Source: Acinetobacter pullicarnis
Lineage (GTDB): Bacteria; Pseudomonadota; Gammaproteobacteria; Pseudomonadales; Moraxellaceae
Assembly: GCF_006352475.1 (NCBI RefSeq)
Contig: NZ_VCMZ01000001.1
Location: 1,860,001-1,924,000, forward strand
Direction: 5' to 3'
Length of the DNA: 64,000 nucleotides
Shown here in pieces: positions 28,006-36,640 of the stretch (positions within the stretch are counted from its first letter, which is position 1; the number at the start of each line of letters is the position of its first letter). Both the position numbers and the translations under genes were made by a program. Under the pieces are notes generated by a model. The model was not told the DNA's origin. It searched no databases and saw only the letters and a list, made by a program, of their open reading frames with translations.

Positions 28006-29601
28006 TTAGTGTACTTGGCCTTGGCAAATCGAATAGCTCTGCTCAATACCACATTCTTCAACAAAGCTTTTATCATGTGACACCAAGATCACACTGCCCG
28101 GATAAGCACGAATCGCTTCGGCCAATAGACTGCGTGATTCAATATCTAAATGATTTTCAGGTTCATCTAAAAGTAAAAGTTGAATTTTTGCACTGAGTTG
28201 GCTAATTGCCAATAGCGCGACTTTCAGTTGTTCTCCGCCACTTAAGCAATGTAGTGGCAATAGCGCTTTATCACCACGCAAACGCAATTGTCCCAATAAA
28301 CGACGATATTCGAGTTCAGCGGTTTCTGCACATAAACGCATGAGATTTTCAAGCGCACTCTGGTCTTGCGCTAAAAAGCTAAAATTTTGATCTAAATATA
28401 AGGCTTCAACAGCTAAATACAATTCGCCTTGCATGGGCTTACTTTTAAACTGAATTAATTTCAGTAGGGTGGATTTACCTACACCATTCGCACCACTGAG
28501 TTGAATCTTTTCACCTGCTGCTAAAGCAAAATGAATTGGCTCGATATTCAGTTGGGCTAAGCGAATTTGATTGAGTCTTAATATTTCACCTTGTTGTGTT
28601 GCACGACTAAACTGTAGTTCAAAACGTTGTGCTTTGATTTTTTCAAGTTGTTGTTGATGGTTTTGCAGATTGTGCATGCTGTGCTGCAGTTGTTTATCGA
28701 GTTGCTTACCTAAACTCGCGACGGAATGCTGCGCTTGCTCTTTTTTAAAATCTAATAAAATTTTAGCTTGCGAGCCAGAACAGCGTATTTTATTACCTGC
28801 TTGTTTACGTTTCTCTGCCTTCATTAAGGTTTCGTGTTGCTGCTGTTTCATTTGCTTGACATCGCGTTTGTCATGCTCAACACGACGTTGCAGTGCTTGC
28901 ATCTGTGCCTGTTGCTGTTGCAGATAGTTTGCGTAGTTACCGCCATAGTGTTGTAGGCCGTGTTCATTGAGGGCAAAAATATGCTGCACATGTTGCAGCA
29001 GCGCGCGATCGTGGCTAATCAACAAACAGCCTGCAGGATGTTGCGCTATCTGCTCAATTAACCATTGACGACTGGCGTGATCGAGGTGGTTACTGGGCTC
29101 ATCTAACAGTAAATAATGGTCTTTAAGTTGAAATAAACGGCACAGCGCCAGTTTGGTCGTTTGCCCCTCACTCAAATATTGCAGCGGGAAATTTAGGTCT
29201 GTTGGTAGTTGGGCAGATTCAAGCATCACTTGCCATTGCTGAGGCAAGTGCCAACAACCATCGACTTGTGCAAAATCATCGGTAGTTGCATCGCCATTTT
29301 CAATACGTGAAAAGCAATCTGCCAATTCGGTAATGTTCAGTGCATCGGCAATGCTTTGACCAGTCAGCCGATTGAGTTGTGGTAAATAGGCATGTGGACA
29401 ATGCCATTGAATTTCACCCTGATAAGCCAAAGTTAATTTTTGCTGCGCCAATAGCGCCATCAGCAAGGATTTACCCTGACCATTACGACCAATCAGTGCT
29501 GAAGCTTGTTTAAAACCAAGCTGCAAAGTGAGGTCACTAAAAAGGTGAGTATGATTAATTTCAAGACTAAGTTGTGAAATAACACAAGCAGATTGGGTCA
29601 T
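28006..29601 (-). CDS. ABC-F family ATPase
   Basis: Soluble protein of 531 residues with two ABC ATPase domains and no membrane segments. The first domain has Walker A GRNGQGKS, signature YLSEGQ and Walker B LLLDEPSNHLD; the second has GANGVGKS, LSGGEQ and LLLDEPENHLD. The linker, about residues 225-330, is long and Gln/Lys-rich. ABC-F proteins act on ribosomes in translation or antibiotic protection; the subgroup is not clear. GGAG lies ahead of the ATG. It is convergent with tkt. Confidence 0.9.
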   Translation of the reverse strand: MTQSACVISQLSLEINHTHLFSDLTLQLGFKQASALIGRNGQGKSLLMALLAQQKLTLAYQGEIQWHCPHAYLPQLNRLTGQSIADALNITELADCFSRIENGDATTDDFAQVDGCWHLPQQWQVMLESAQLPTDLNFPLQYLSEGQTTKLALCRLFQLKDHYLLLDEPSNHLDHASRQWLIEQIAQHPAGCLLISHDRALLQHVQHIFALNEHGLQHYGGNYANYLQQQQAQMQALQRRVEHDKRDVKQMKQQQHETLMKAEKRKQAGNKIRCSGSQAKILLDFKKEQAQHSVASLGKQLDKQLQHSMHNLQNHQQQLEKIKAQRFELQFSRATQQGEILRLNQIRLAQLNIEPIHFALAAGEKIQLSGANGVGKSTLLKLIQFKSKPMQGELYLAVEALYLDQNFSFLAQDQSALENLMRLCAETAELEYRRLLGQLRLRGDKALLPLHCLSGGEQLKVALLAISQLSAKIQLLLLDEPENHLDIESRSLLAEAIRAYPGSVILVSHDKSFVEECGIEQSYSICQGQVH

Positions 29602-30680
29602 AGAGAACTCCGAATAAGCCAGTGCAAAATAGAGGTGTGATTAGATCTTCGCCATAAACGCGTTGCTTTTTTATTTATGCACTCGAGGCAATTAAAATAC
29701 GCGATGAAAATGGTTAGGTCGAAGAAATATCATTTAAATGGGGATTAGCCAAATGAAAAACAGCAGTCTAGATTGCACATCAAAAAATAAATAAGATAAA
29801 TGATGAGAAAATAGAACTTACTTCATTGGCAGAAACTCGATAGATTTATAGATTATGGGCGCTAAGATAAATGAAATTTTAGCTGAGGTCAAATTTATAA
29901 CTTGAAACAAATACTGTGGATGGGCTTATACATTATCGACTCAGATTCCAATAACAGGTATGTCTGTTCAATGAGTAAAATATGCCAGGTCTAGTCAAAG
30001 AAGGACTCCTTTGAAGGTTAATTTATTGATCGTTTGGGGAGGGGGAAAGCGAATATGCATTAATTTGTGTAATAAAATTACAATGTTAAGAGATAAGACA
30101 TACGATAAATCATGCTTTTACTTTAGTTGCTGTTAAGTATTGCTTCATAAGCAAGGTGTTATTGATGCTGATTTACATATTTTAAAATAAAAATAGAGAA
30201 TTATCAGAATAACTAAAAAGTAGATGGAAGTGATTATTCTATAAGCAAAGATTTCAATATACTTTCATATCCATAAGCTAGAGAACCAATAGGGCTGAAT
30301 TTTATTTTGCTGATGATTAGTTTTTGTTTTTTTTGAATCAGTGCAGTTTAAATAATTAATTTGTGATTTAAGTGTAATACTAAATGGTTATAATGTTTAT
30401 TGCTCTGCTTGCTGTGATTTTAATAAAATAAATGACTATAAAATGAATATAATATGGAGTTTATTTTAAGGTTATTGTTAATAAAAAATACATAATGTCT
30501 TTTTGGTTTTAATAAGGTTGGCTTTATAGTTTAATGAAATTGATTAATATTTTTTGATTAAAAAAAGTACTGGAAATAAGGGTTTTATTGATGGAGAATA
30601 AGGCATCAAATTATAAGTCTATATTTGAAATAAAATAATTTGATATTTAATCAAAAAAATCTTAAATAATAGGAAAAGCT
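29602..30680. other. Long AT-rich gap upstream of the fimbrial operon
   Basis: About 1.08 kb without a convincing ORF on either strand. It must hold the promoter of the ABC-F gene at its left and that of the fimbrial operon at its right. The only clear structure is an inverted repeat near the right end, listed separately. A long leader or regulatory region ahead of fimbrial genes is plausible. Confidence 0.6.
30550..30658. repeat. 13-base inverted repeat ahead of the major fimbrial gene
   Basis: TTTTTTGATTAAA (30550-30562) and TTTAATCAAAAAA (30646-30658) are perfect inverted copies separated by 83 bases, ending 22 bases before the fimbrial start codon. The composition is AT-rich, so chance is possible. 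Confidence 0.5.
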
Positions 30681-31235
30681 ATGAAAATTAAATCACTCAT
30701 TTTAGGTGTGCTATCTTCAACAATATTGGTTTCTGGTTTGGTCAACGCAGCCACTGTCACTATTAATGGTGGTACAGTCAACTTTAAAGGTGACTTTGTT
30801 AATGCTGGTTGTGCTGTGAGTACTGATACAGAAAATCAAACCGTATTATTAGGTCAGTACCGTGCAGCAGATTTAAAAGCTGTTGGGCAAACAACAACAA
30901 ATATTCCATTTTCTATTAAACTTGTGGGCTGCAATACGGCTGAAACGCAATCAGCACAATTTTCATTTAATGGTGTAGCCGATGTAGTCAATAACGACTT
31001 ATTGTCACTTACCGCCAGTAATAATAATATTTCAACAGCAACTGGTGTTGGTATTGAAATATTAGATAGAACGGGTTCAGCATTAAAACCAGACGGTAGT
31101 AGTTTCTCAACGGTAGAGAATCTACTTGAAGGAACCAATACAATTCATTTTAATGCGCGTTACAAAGCTACAGCTGCAGCAGTTACAGCAGGTAAAGCAG
31201 ACTCTTCTGCGACTTTTGTTATTAAGTACCAGTAA
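30681..31235 (+). CDS. Major fimbrial subunit (FimA-like)
   Basis: Pilin of 184 residues with a signal peptide ending VNA-A. The body is Ig-like: an early Cys (NAGCAV) pairs with a second Cys (LVGCNT). Near the N-terminus lies TVNFKGDFVNAGCAVS, the classical type 1 pilin start, and the C-terminus ends with aromatic FVIKYQ for the chaperone-binding strand. AGGAAAAGCT gives a good ribosome site. It is the first and probably most abundant product of a five-gene chaperone-usher operon. Confidence 0.92.
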   Translation: MKIKSLILGVLSSTILVSGLVNAATVTINGGTVNFKGDFVNAGCAVSTDTENQTVLLGQYRAADLKAVGQTTTNIPFSIKLVGCNTAETQSAQFSFNGVADVVNNDLLSLTASNNNISTATGVGIEILDRTGSALKPDGSSFSTVENLLEGTNTIHFNARYKATAAAVTAGKADSSATFVIKYQ

Positions 31236-31321
31236 TTTATAAAGTAAATTTATGGATGACTAAATATAAAATATATTTAGTCATCCACACTATAAAATAA
31301 ATAGACGTGAGTGAAGTTTTC

Positions 31322-31999
31322 ATGGGGCTAAAAAAAATATTGACAGGAATTGGTTTTTTAATCACTTCCTTTTCAGTTGTTGCTGACGGTGGGGTTGGTT
31401 TAGGCGCAACAAGAATGGTTTATCATACTCAAGATAAAATGGCATCGATGCCTGTTATTAATAGTACATCCAATCAGCATTACTTAATAAACTCTTGGGT
31501 TGAAGATAGTGATGAAGTTAAAACAAAGGATCTCATTGTTACACCACCATTATATTTAAGTGAACCAAATTCTGAGAATGCCTTACGGGTTATTAAGGTT
31601 TTAGATAACTTTTATAATGATCGTGAAAAACTTTACTATTTAAATGTTAAATCAATTCCATCATCAAAAAGTGAAATTGAAGCTGATAAAAACACCCTGC
31701 AATTTGCAATTCTTTCTAGAATAAAAATTTTTGTAAGACCACCTGGATTAGAACGTATTGATGAGCTTGAGAATAAGCTAGCATTTAAAATCATTAATAA
31801 TGATGCCATTATTTCAAATCCAACACCTTATTATATGAACATGGTTAATGTCTTTTTAGATGATAAGAAAGTAGACAGTATAACATTACAACCATTCGGA
31901 CAAAAAACAATGGATAAGGGAACAAAAAAAGTTAAATTTCAATTGGTTAATGATTATGGTGCTTTAACTAAAGTAAAGGAAGTGATACATAATAATTAA
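31322..31999 (+). CDS. Fimbrial periplasmic chaperone (PapD-like)
   Basis: Protein of 225 residues from the ATG at 31322; a GTG at 31307 is in frame. After a signal peptide, VGLGATRMVYH carries the conserved Arg used to anchor the subunit C-terminus, and RIKIFVRPPGL carries the partner Lys and the end of the first domain. It should donate its G1 strand to subunits in the periplasm and deliver them to the usher downstream. Confidence 0.92.
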   Translation: MGLKKILTGIGFLITSFSVVADGGVGLGATRMVYHTQDKMASMPVINSTSNQHYLINSWVEDSDEVKTKDLIVTPPLYLSEPNSENALRVIKVLDNFYNDREKLYYLNVKSIPSSKSEIEADKNTLQFAILSRIKIFVRPPGLERIDELENKLAFKIINNDAIISNPTPYYMNMVNVFLDDKKVDSITLQPFGQKTMDKGTKKVKFQLVNDYGALTKVKEVIHNN

Positions 32000-32010
32000 G
32001 GTGCGAGGAT

Positions 32011-34557
32011 ATGTTAAAAAAAATATTTTTAACGGAATTAACCTTTTGTATGATTCTAATTTCTCGTTTTGGAGAGGCAGGATTATATTTTAATCCTAAC
32101 TTTTTAAGTGATATTGATAACGTTGCAGATTTATCTATTTATGAAAAGGGAATGCAAGGTCCAGGTGAATATGTCACCAATATTTATCTAAATGATGTTT
32201 ATCAAAAACAAGAAGATTTAGTCTATAACCTGAATGAATCAAACTTAAATATTTCTGGTAAAAATCGTGGCTTATATCCATGTGTGAGTGCGAAGCTTTT
32301 GAAGGATATTGGTGTAAAGGTATCAAGTTTTGAGCTTCCAGCTGATGCGGCGTGTTTGAACGTGCAAGACCTAAGTAAAGATGCAACCTTAAGTTATGAT
32401 TTTTTTGAGCACCGGTTAAATATTAGTTTTCCTCAGATTTATATTAATCAAGCTGCATTGGAAAGCATCCCGCAAGATCAATGGGATAATGGTATTAATG
32501 CATTTCTGTTGAACTACAATTTATCCTCAAATTATAATCAGGATAATGAGGACTACTTTTTAAACCTTGATAGTGGTTTAAATATTGGGGGATTTCGACT
32601 TAGAAATAATAGTACATTTTCATTAAATAAAAATGGTGATCATTCGACAAGAGAATGGAATTCGATTGCCACCTATCTTGAAAAATCTATTCCTCAACTA
32701 AAGAGTAATCTGATTTTAGGTGAGAGTTATTCTTCAAGTCCTGTTTTTGATGGCGTTGGCTTTCTTGGTTTACGTTTATCAACCGCCAGTGAGATGAAGC
32801 CGAATAGCTTACAAGGGTTTGCACCGACGGTTACAGGTATTGCGCAAACCCGTGCTAAAGTGACCATAAAACAGAATGGTAATACCATTTATCAAACCTT
32901 TGTTTCACCAGGTCCATTTAATATTGATGATTTATATCCAACAGGATCAAGTGGCGATCTTGAGGTTATTATTGAAGAAAGTGACGGTAGTCAGCAGATT
33001 AAATTTATCCCATTTTCCACCGTGCCAGTATTACAACGCGCTAAAAACTTTACTTATGATTTTGTTATTGGTGATTTTAGAAGTGGCAATCAATCACAAG
33101 GGGATACATTTTTTACCCAAGGTACATTTATTTACGGTGTAAATAATCATTTAACTGTATATGGTGGTACTCAACTTGCATCTAAGTATCAAGCAATTAA
33201 TGCAGGTGTTGGCTCTAATTTTGGTAAATACGGTGCTTTTTCCGTTGATTTAACCCATGCAGAATCTACTTTATTTGATGATAGTCACCATACCGGACAA
33301 TCTTTAAGATTTTTATACTCAAAAAGTATGAATAAAACTGGAACGACCTTTCGGTTGTTAGGCTACCGTTATTCAACCAAAGGGTTCTATACATTAAATG
33401 ATGTGGCCTATCTTGAACCAGAAGGATATGAGTATGAAAAAACAACAGATGCCGATGGAAATATAATCTATAAGCCCTATTCTTATTATAATTTATTTAA
33501 TAATAAAAAAGGTCGGTTTCAGTTAAGCGTCACACAAAATTTAAAAGAGTATGGGAACTTCCATTTGTCTTTAGATCGACAAGATTATTGGAATACAACA
33601 CAAACCAGTCAAAATTTTAGTTTTGGATATTCTAATTTCTGGAAAAGTTTAAATTATGGTGTTTCATATAATATTTCAAAAAACATAGGTTTTAATGAAA
33701 CAGAAAATATTTTTGCATTCAATCTAAGTTTACCATTGGATGCTTTGTTCAGAAAAGTTGGAGTAAAAAAATCAGTTTATTTAACATCGAGTATAGCCAA
33801 TAGTGATACTTCGGGTACAAGCTCATCTGTTGGATTAACGGGGACTTTGCTTAAGGACAATAACCTTGCGTATTATCTAAATAGATCGAGTAGTGATAGT
33901 TCAAAAAATGCATATAGTTTAGGTATGAATTATACAGGCTCATATGGAAGTTTGAGTGCAGGTTATTATGCTTATGATCAGGTGAATAGCTATTCATTAA
34001 ATGCTTCTGGTGGAATGCTCTTACATCGGGATGGGATTACATTTGGCCAATTACTCGGTGACACAACTATTTTAGTGAAAGCCAAAGGCGCAGCAGACGT
34101 TGGTGTTGAAAACGTCAAAGGTGTTGAAACAAATCGTTTTGGATATGCAATTATTCCTTATGCCGATGCATATCGATATAACAGAGTTTCACTTAATGTT
34201 AATGACTTAAAGTCGAATGTGGATTTAATGAATAATGTTAAGACAATCGTACCAACTCGTGGTGCCGTGGTTTTAAGTGAGTTTAATACCAAACTCGGTT
34301 TTGCAAGTCTAATTACAATTTTAAAAGACGGTAAACAAATTCCATTTGGATCCATTGCTATGGATGAGAGTGGCGAGAGTAGTGGAATTGTAGGCGATGA
34401 GAGTCAGGTGTATTTAACTGGATTAAAAGCCAGTGGAATGATCGAAATTAAAACCAGTTCGCATTTAACCAGTATCTGTTCGGCACCTTATCGCATTCCT
34501 GAAACTGAGTATGGAAAAAATGTGATTTTATTAAACTTAAACTGTGAAGTGGAATAA
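32011..34557 (+). CDS. Fimbrial outer membrane usher (FimD-like)
   Basis: Outer-membrane secretion pore of 848 residues. It shows an N-terminal periplasmic domain (YFNPNFLSD), a 24-strand barrel with plug domain (QGFAPTVTGIAQTRAKVTIKQ, GPFNIDDLYPTGSSGDLEV) and C-terminal domains. A late Cys pair lies in TSICSAPYRIP and LNCEVE. GCGAGGAT precedes the ATG. It starts 11 bases after the chaperone stop. Confidence 0.95.
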   Translation: MLKKIFLTELTFCMILISRFGEAGLYFNPNFLSDIDNVADLSIYEKGMQGPGEYVTNIYLNDVYQKQEDLVYNLNESNLNISGKNRGLYPCVSAKLLKDIGVKVSSFELPADAACLNVQDLSKDATLSYDFFEHRLNISFPQIYINQAALESIPQDQWDNGINAFLLNYNLSSNYNQDNEDYFLNLDSGLNIGGFRLRNNSTFSLNKNGDHSTREWNSIATYLEKSIPQLKSNLILGESYSSSPVFDGVGFLGLRLSTASEMKPNSLQGFAPTVTGIAQTRAKVTIKQNGNTIYQTFVSPGPFNIDDLYPTGSSGDLEVIIEESDGSQQIKFIPFSTVPVLQRAKNFTYDFVIGDFRSGNQSQGDTFFTQGTFIYGVNNHLTVYGGTQLASKYQAINAGVGSNFGKYGAFSVDLTHAESTLFDDSHHTGQSLRFLYSKSMNKTGTTFRLLGYRYSTKGFYTLNDVAYLEPEGYEYEKTTDADGNIIYKPYSYYNLFNNKKGRFQLSVTQNLKEYGNFHLSLDRQDYWNTTQTSQNFSFGYSNFWKSLNYGVSYNISKNIGFNETENIFAFNLSLPLDALFRKVGVKKSVYLTSSIANSDTSGTSSSVGLTGTLLKDNNLAYYLNRSSSDSSKNAYSLGMNYTGSYGSLSAGYYAYDQVNSYSLNASGGMLLHRDGITFGQLLGDTTILVKAKGAADVGVENVKGVETNRFGYAIIPYADAYRYNRVSLNVNDLKSNVDLMNNVKTIVPTRGAVVLSEFNTKLGFASLITILKDGKQIPFGSIAMDESGESSGIVGDESQVYLTGLKASGMIEIKTSSHLTSICSAPYRIPETEYGKNVILLNLNCEVE

Positions 34558-34566
34558 GGATAAAAA

Positions 34567-35598
34567 ATGAATTTAAAATTATTAGTCCCACTTTTATTTT
34601 TTCCTTGTCAAGCGTTTGCAGAGCCTTGCATTGGGGATCCGAATGGGGTCGTGAGTGCATTCAATGCGACATTTTCGAATGCGCAGAATGTAATTGGGGG
34701 CTTATCACAAGTTTATTCTAACCCCAATACCACAAGTTATGGTTTTGCGAATTGTGCAACCGACAAAAACGTTTATTTCACAGGTACTGCAAGTCCATAT
34801 CTGACCAGAAGTTCAGTGCCTGATGAACCAGCAGGGGGAAATGAACAGCCATGGAAATGGCATGATATTCACGGAAATGATTACATTCAAGTGGCGGTCA
34901 AAATTGCGGTCAATCGGAATGCAGCAGGGGATACGCGACCGATCTTCCAAAGTGTTCCATTTTCTAGCGTGAGTAATGGATGTTTGAATAGATGCCAAGC
35001 AGGTATTAAGGTCGGGACTGGAAACTCGGTGAGTATTCGCTTAAGAATTAAAAAGCGCTTTGTGGGGCAAAGTTATTTTAGCTTTCCAGTCGCTTATTTG
35101 TATGGAAGCAACTTAGCGAATGAATCATCTTCGAATAAATTAGTTATAGTAAATGTTACCGCTAACTTAAATGTAGCTCAGAAATGTTCAATTGCTGCAG
35201 GGCAAATTGTGAGTTTTGATTTTAAAGATATCAACTCTTTGTATTTTTCGAGAGTAGCAGCAGGGCAAATTCCGCAGAATGTGACCAAGCAGACCAAAGA
35301 TTTAGGGATCTCATGTGAATCCATTGAGGGAGGTGCTTTAATGAGTATGCGTCTTGAGGCATTTAAAAGTGGGGGGGACCATATTAAAACCAATAATCCA
35401 GTTGTCGGTTTCCAACTTTCTGATATAAACGATAATATTCTATTTCCGAATAATGGAACCAGTGTTATTCCTTTTCAACTAAACAGCAGTTCTAAAGCCA
35501 CAGTTTCGCTAAAAGCATGGCCCATCAACATCACAGGGGGGCAACCAGACCCTGGGCCTGTAAATGCTGAAGGCTTCTTACGTATCGACTTTCAGTAG
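34567..35598 (+). CDS. Fimbrial tip adhesin-like protein
   Basis: Protein of 343 residues with signal peptide ending AFAEP. Its N-terminal half, about residues 20-190, contains several Cys and does not resemble the pilin domain. The C-terminal half from NVAQKCSIAAGQIVSFDF looks like a pilin domain that would join the fibre. This two-domain layout is that of tip adhesins, with the receptor unknown. It starts 9 bases after the usher. The adhesin call rests on length, layout and position. Confidence 0.75.
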   Translation: MNLKLLVPLLFFPCQAFAEPCIGDPNGVVSAFNATFSNAQNVIGGLSQVYSNPNTTSYGFANCATDKNVYFTGTASPYLTRSSVPDEPAGGNEQPWKWHDIHGNDYIQVAVKIAVNRNAAGDTRPIFQSVPFSSVSNGCLNRCQAGIKVGTGNSVSIRLRIKKRFVGQSYFSFPVAYLYGSNLANESSSNKLVIVNVTANLNVAQKCSIAAGQIVSFDFKDINSLYFSRVAAGQIPQNVTKQTKDLGISCESIEGGALMSMRLEAFKSGGDHIKTNNPVVGFQLSDINDNILFPNNGTSVIPFQLNSSSKATVSLKAWPINITGGQPDPGPVNAEGFLRIDFQ

Positions 35599-35607
35599 GG
35601 GGCTCAG

Positions 35608-36162
35608 ATGAAATTTAACTTAAAATTGAGCTTTATTTTTTTATTACTGAGCAGTAGTTCAAATATGGGACATGCATTGGAGCCAGTCCCCCCATATGAA
35701 CAACAACAATATCCGGCTGCGAACTTAAAGTTGTCTGCAAATATTTTTAATGGCGGTTGTATCGTAAATTCTACGACCGAAAATATGACGGTTGCATTAG
35801 GTACGGTTGATACAAAACAATTTCAGAGCCCAAATAGTCGAAGTTTATCGATCCCATTTGCGATTACTTTAACGGGTTGTACGGCCGACTTCGTGATTTT
35901 ACAAATTATTGGCAACGCCAATCAGAAGTTTCCAGATCATTTGGCTTTAAATTCGGATCAAGCTTTAGCAGATTCTCTATCCATACAAATTTTTAAAGAA
36001 GATAAGACTATATATTCTATAAATAATGAGGCTTTAAAAATAAGACCAAATGCGCAGAAAGTGGCTGCATTCAAATTCACTGCCAATTATTATTCTGAAT
36101 ATGGGAATGTGCCTGCGGGATCTGCAAATGCGACAGCGCAATTTACACTTTTATATGACTAA
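35608..36162 (+). CDS. Minor fimbrial subunit
   Basis: Pilin-domain protein of 184 residues with a signal peptide ending GHALE. An N-terminal Cys is in NGGCIVN and its partner in LTGCTAD, and it ends with aromatic FTLLYD. It lies 10 bases after the adhesin gene and closes the operon; a hairpin terminator follows. An adaptor or terminator role in the fibre is likely from position, but cannot be shown. Confidence 0.85.
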   Translation: MKFNLKLSFIFLLLSSSSNMGHALEPVPPYEQQQYPAANLKLSANIFNGGCIVNSTTENMTVALGTVDTKQFQSPNSRSLSIPFAITLTGCTADFVILQIIGNANQKFPDHLALNSDQALADSLSIQIFKEDKTIYSINNEALKIRPNAQKVAAFKFTANYYSEYGNVPAGSANATAQFTLLYD

Positions 36163-36217
36163 ATTTATATTTAAACATTGGATATGAAAATTACATTTTG
36201 AAGGGCATAACAGTGAA

Positions 36218-36240
36218 ACTGCTTACAGAAGCAGTGTTTT
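36218..36240 (+). terminator. Terminator of the fimbrial operon
   Basis: ACTGCTT-ACAG-AAGCAGT followed by GTTTT, 56 bases after the last fimbrial gene. The seven-base stem is perfect. Confidence 0.7.
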
Positions 36241-36269
36241 AAAAAACACATTTAAATTGAATAAAATGC

Positions 36270-36298
36270 TTGTCAAAGCTGAAAACAGGGCGTATTGT
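36270..36298 (+). promoter_or_regulatory. Candidate sigma70 promoter of the attenuated DAHP synthase operon
   Basis: TTGTCA and TATTGT are separated by exactly 17 bases. Transcription would begin near 36305, some 27 bases before the first leader peptide, as expected for an attenuator. Confidence 0.65.
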
Positions 36299-36331
36299 TG
36301 ACTGCAACGAAACGAGATTTACATATTAAAA

Positions 36332-36385
36332 ATGGCTAAACATCAATTAAGCAGTACCAACCAGTATTATTTTTGGCAATATTAA
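36332..36385 (+). CDS. Aromatic-rich attenuator leader peptide 1
   Basis: A 17-codon ORF encoding MAKHQLSSTNQYYFWQY. Five of its last six residues are aromatic, including Tyr-Tyr-Phe-Trp in a row. The ribosome site is weak. The ORF overlaps segment 1 of a set of competing RNA stems that ends in a strong terminator 50 bases further on. This is the layout of ribosome-mediated attenuation leaders such as pheL and trpL. It should sense charged Tyr, Phe and Trp tRNAs for the DAHP synthase gene. Confidence 0.8.
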   Translation: MAKHQLSSTNQYYFWQY

Positions 36386-36466
36386 TTTTTGCCTAGATTT
36401 TATCGGGCAATCAAATAGTTGCCCACCAGTTTATACCTGATCGGCAACCCCGGTCAGGTTTTTTTA
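36375..36466 (+). promoter_or_regulatory. Transcription attenuator upstream of DAHP synthase
   Basis: Segments: 1 = GGCAA 36375-36379; 2 = TTGCC 36389-36393; 3 = GGGCAA 36405-36410; 4 = GTTGCCC 36418-36424; 5 = GGCAAC 36443-36448. Possible pairings are 1:2, 2:3, 3:4 and 4:5. Segment 5 straddles the inner 5' arm and loop of the terminator, so 4:5 excludes it. If the ribosome stalls at the Tyr-Tyr-Phe-Trp codons it masks segment 1; then 2:3 forms, 4 pairs with 5 and transcription continues. With plentiful aromatics 3:4 forms and the terminator folds. Confidence 0.8.
36435..36466 (+). terminator. Attenuator terminator
   Basis: ACCTGATCGG-CAACC-CCGGTCAGGT: a ten-base stem with one wobble pair, followed by a run of seven T starting at 36459. 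It precedes the gene it controls by 175 bases. Confidence 0.9.
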
Positions 36467-36497
36467 TGCGCCATTATTTTTTAACTTGGAGAATGAC

Positions 36498-36602
36498 ATG
36501 AACATTTTTAACAATTCATATTTTAGTAACTTTTATTGGTTTTACTCGCTTCAACAGAAGCAACAGCATCCACAGCAGAATAATTTACATAAGCTCAGAT
36601 AA
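36498..36602 (+). CDS. Second aromatic-rich leader ORF, 34 residues
   Basis: Starts at ATG 36498 with a good TTGGAG ribosome site eight bases upstream, and lies after the attenuator terminator. Residues 8-16 read YFSNFYWFY, and eight of the first 16 residues are aromatic; the remainder is Gln-rich. No terminator follows it before the DAHP synthase ATG at 36641. Its ribosome site (CTTGGA, 36485-36490) is complementary to TCCAAG at 36626-36631, next to the DAHP synthase ribosome site, so it may act at the level of translation. Function inferred, not known. Confidence 0.65.
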   Translation: MNIFNNSYFSNFYWFYSLQQKQQHPQQNNLHKLR

Positions 36603-36640
36603 AAGTTCGGACTGTTCGTCAAAGGTCCAAGGAAATACCA

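Noticed and set aside
29602..30680. Hidden gene or small RNA in the 1.08-kb AT-rich gap
   Set aside because: No ORF with a ribosome site and no stable GC-rich structure with a terminator inside it could be supported.
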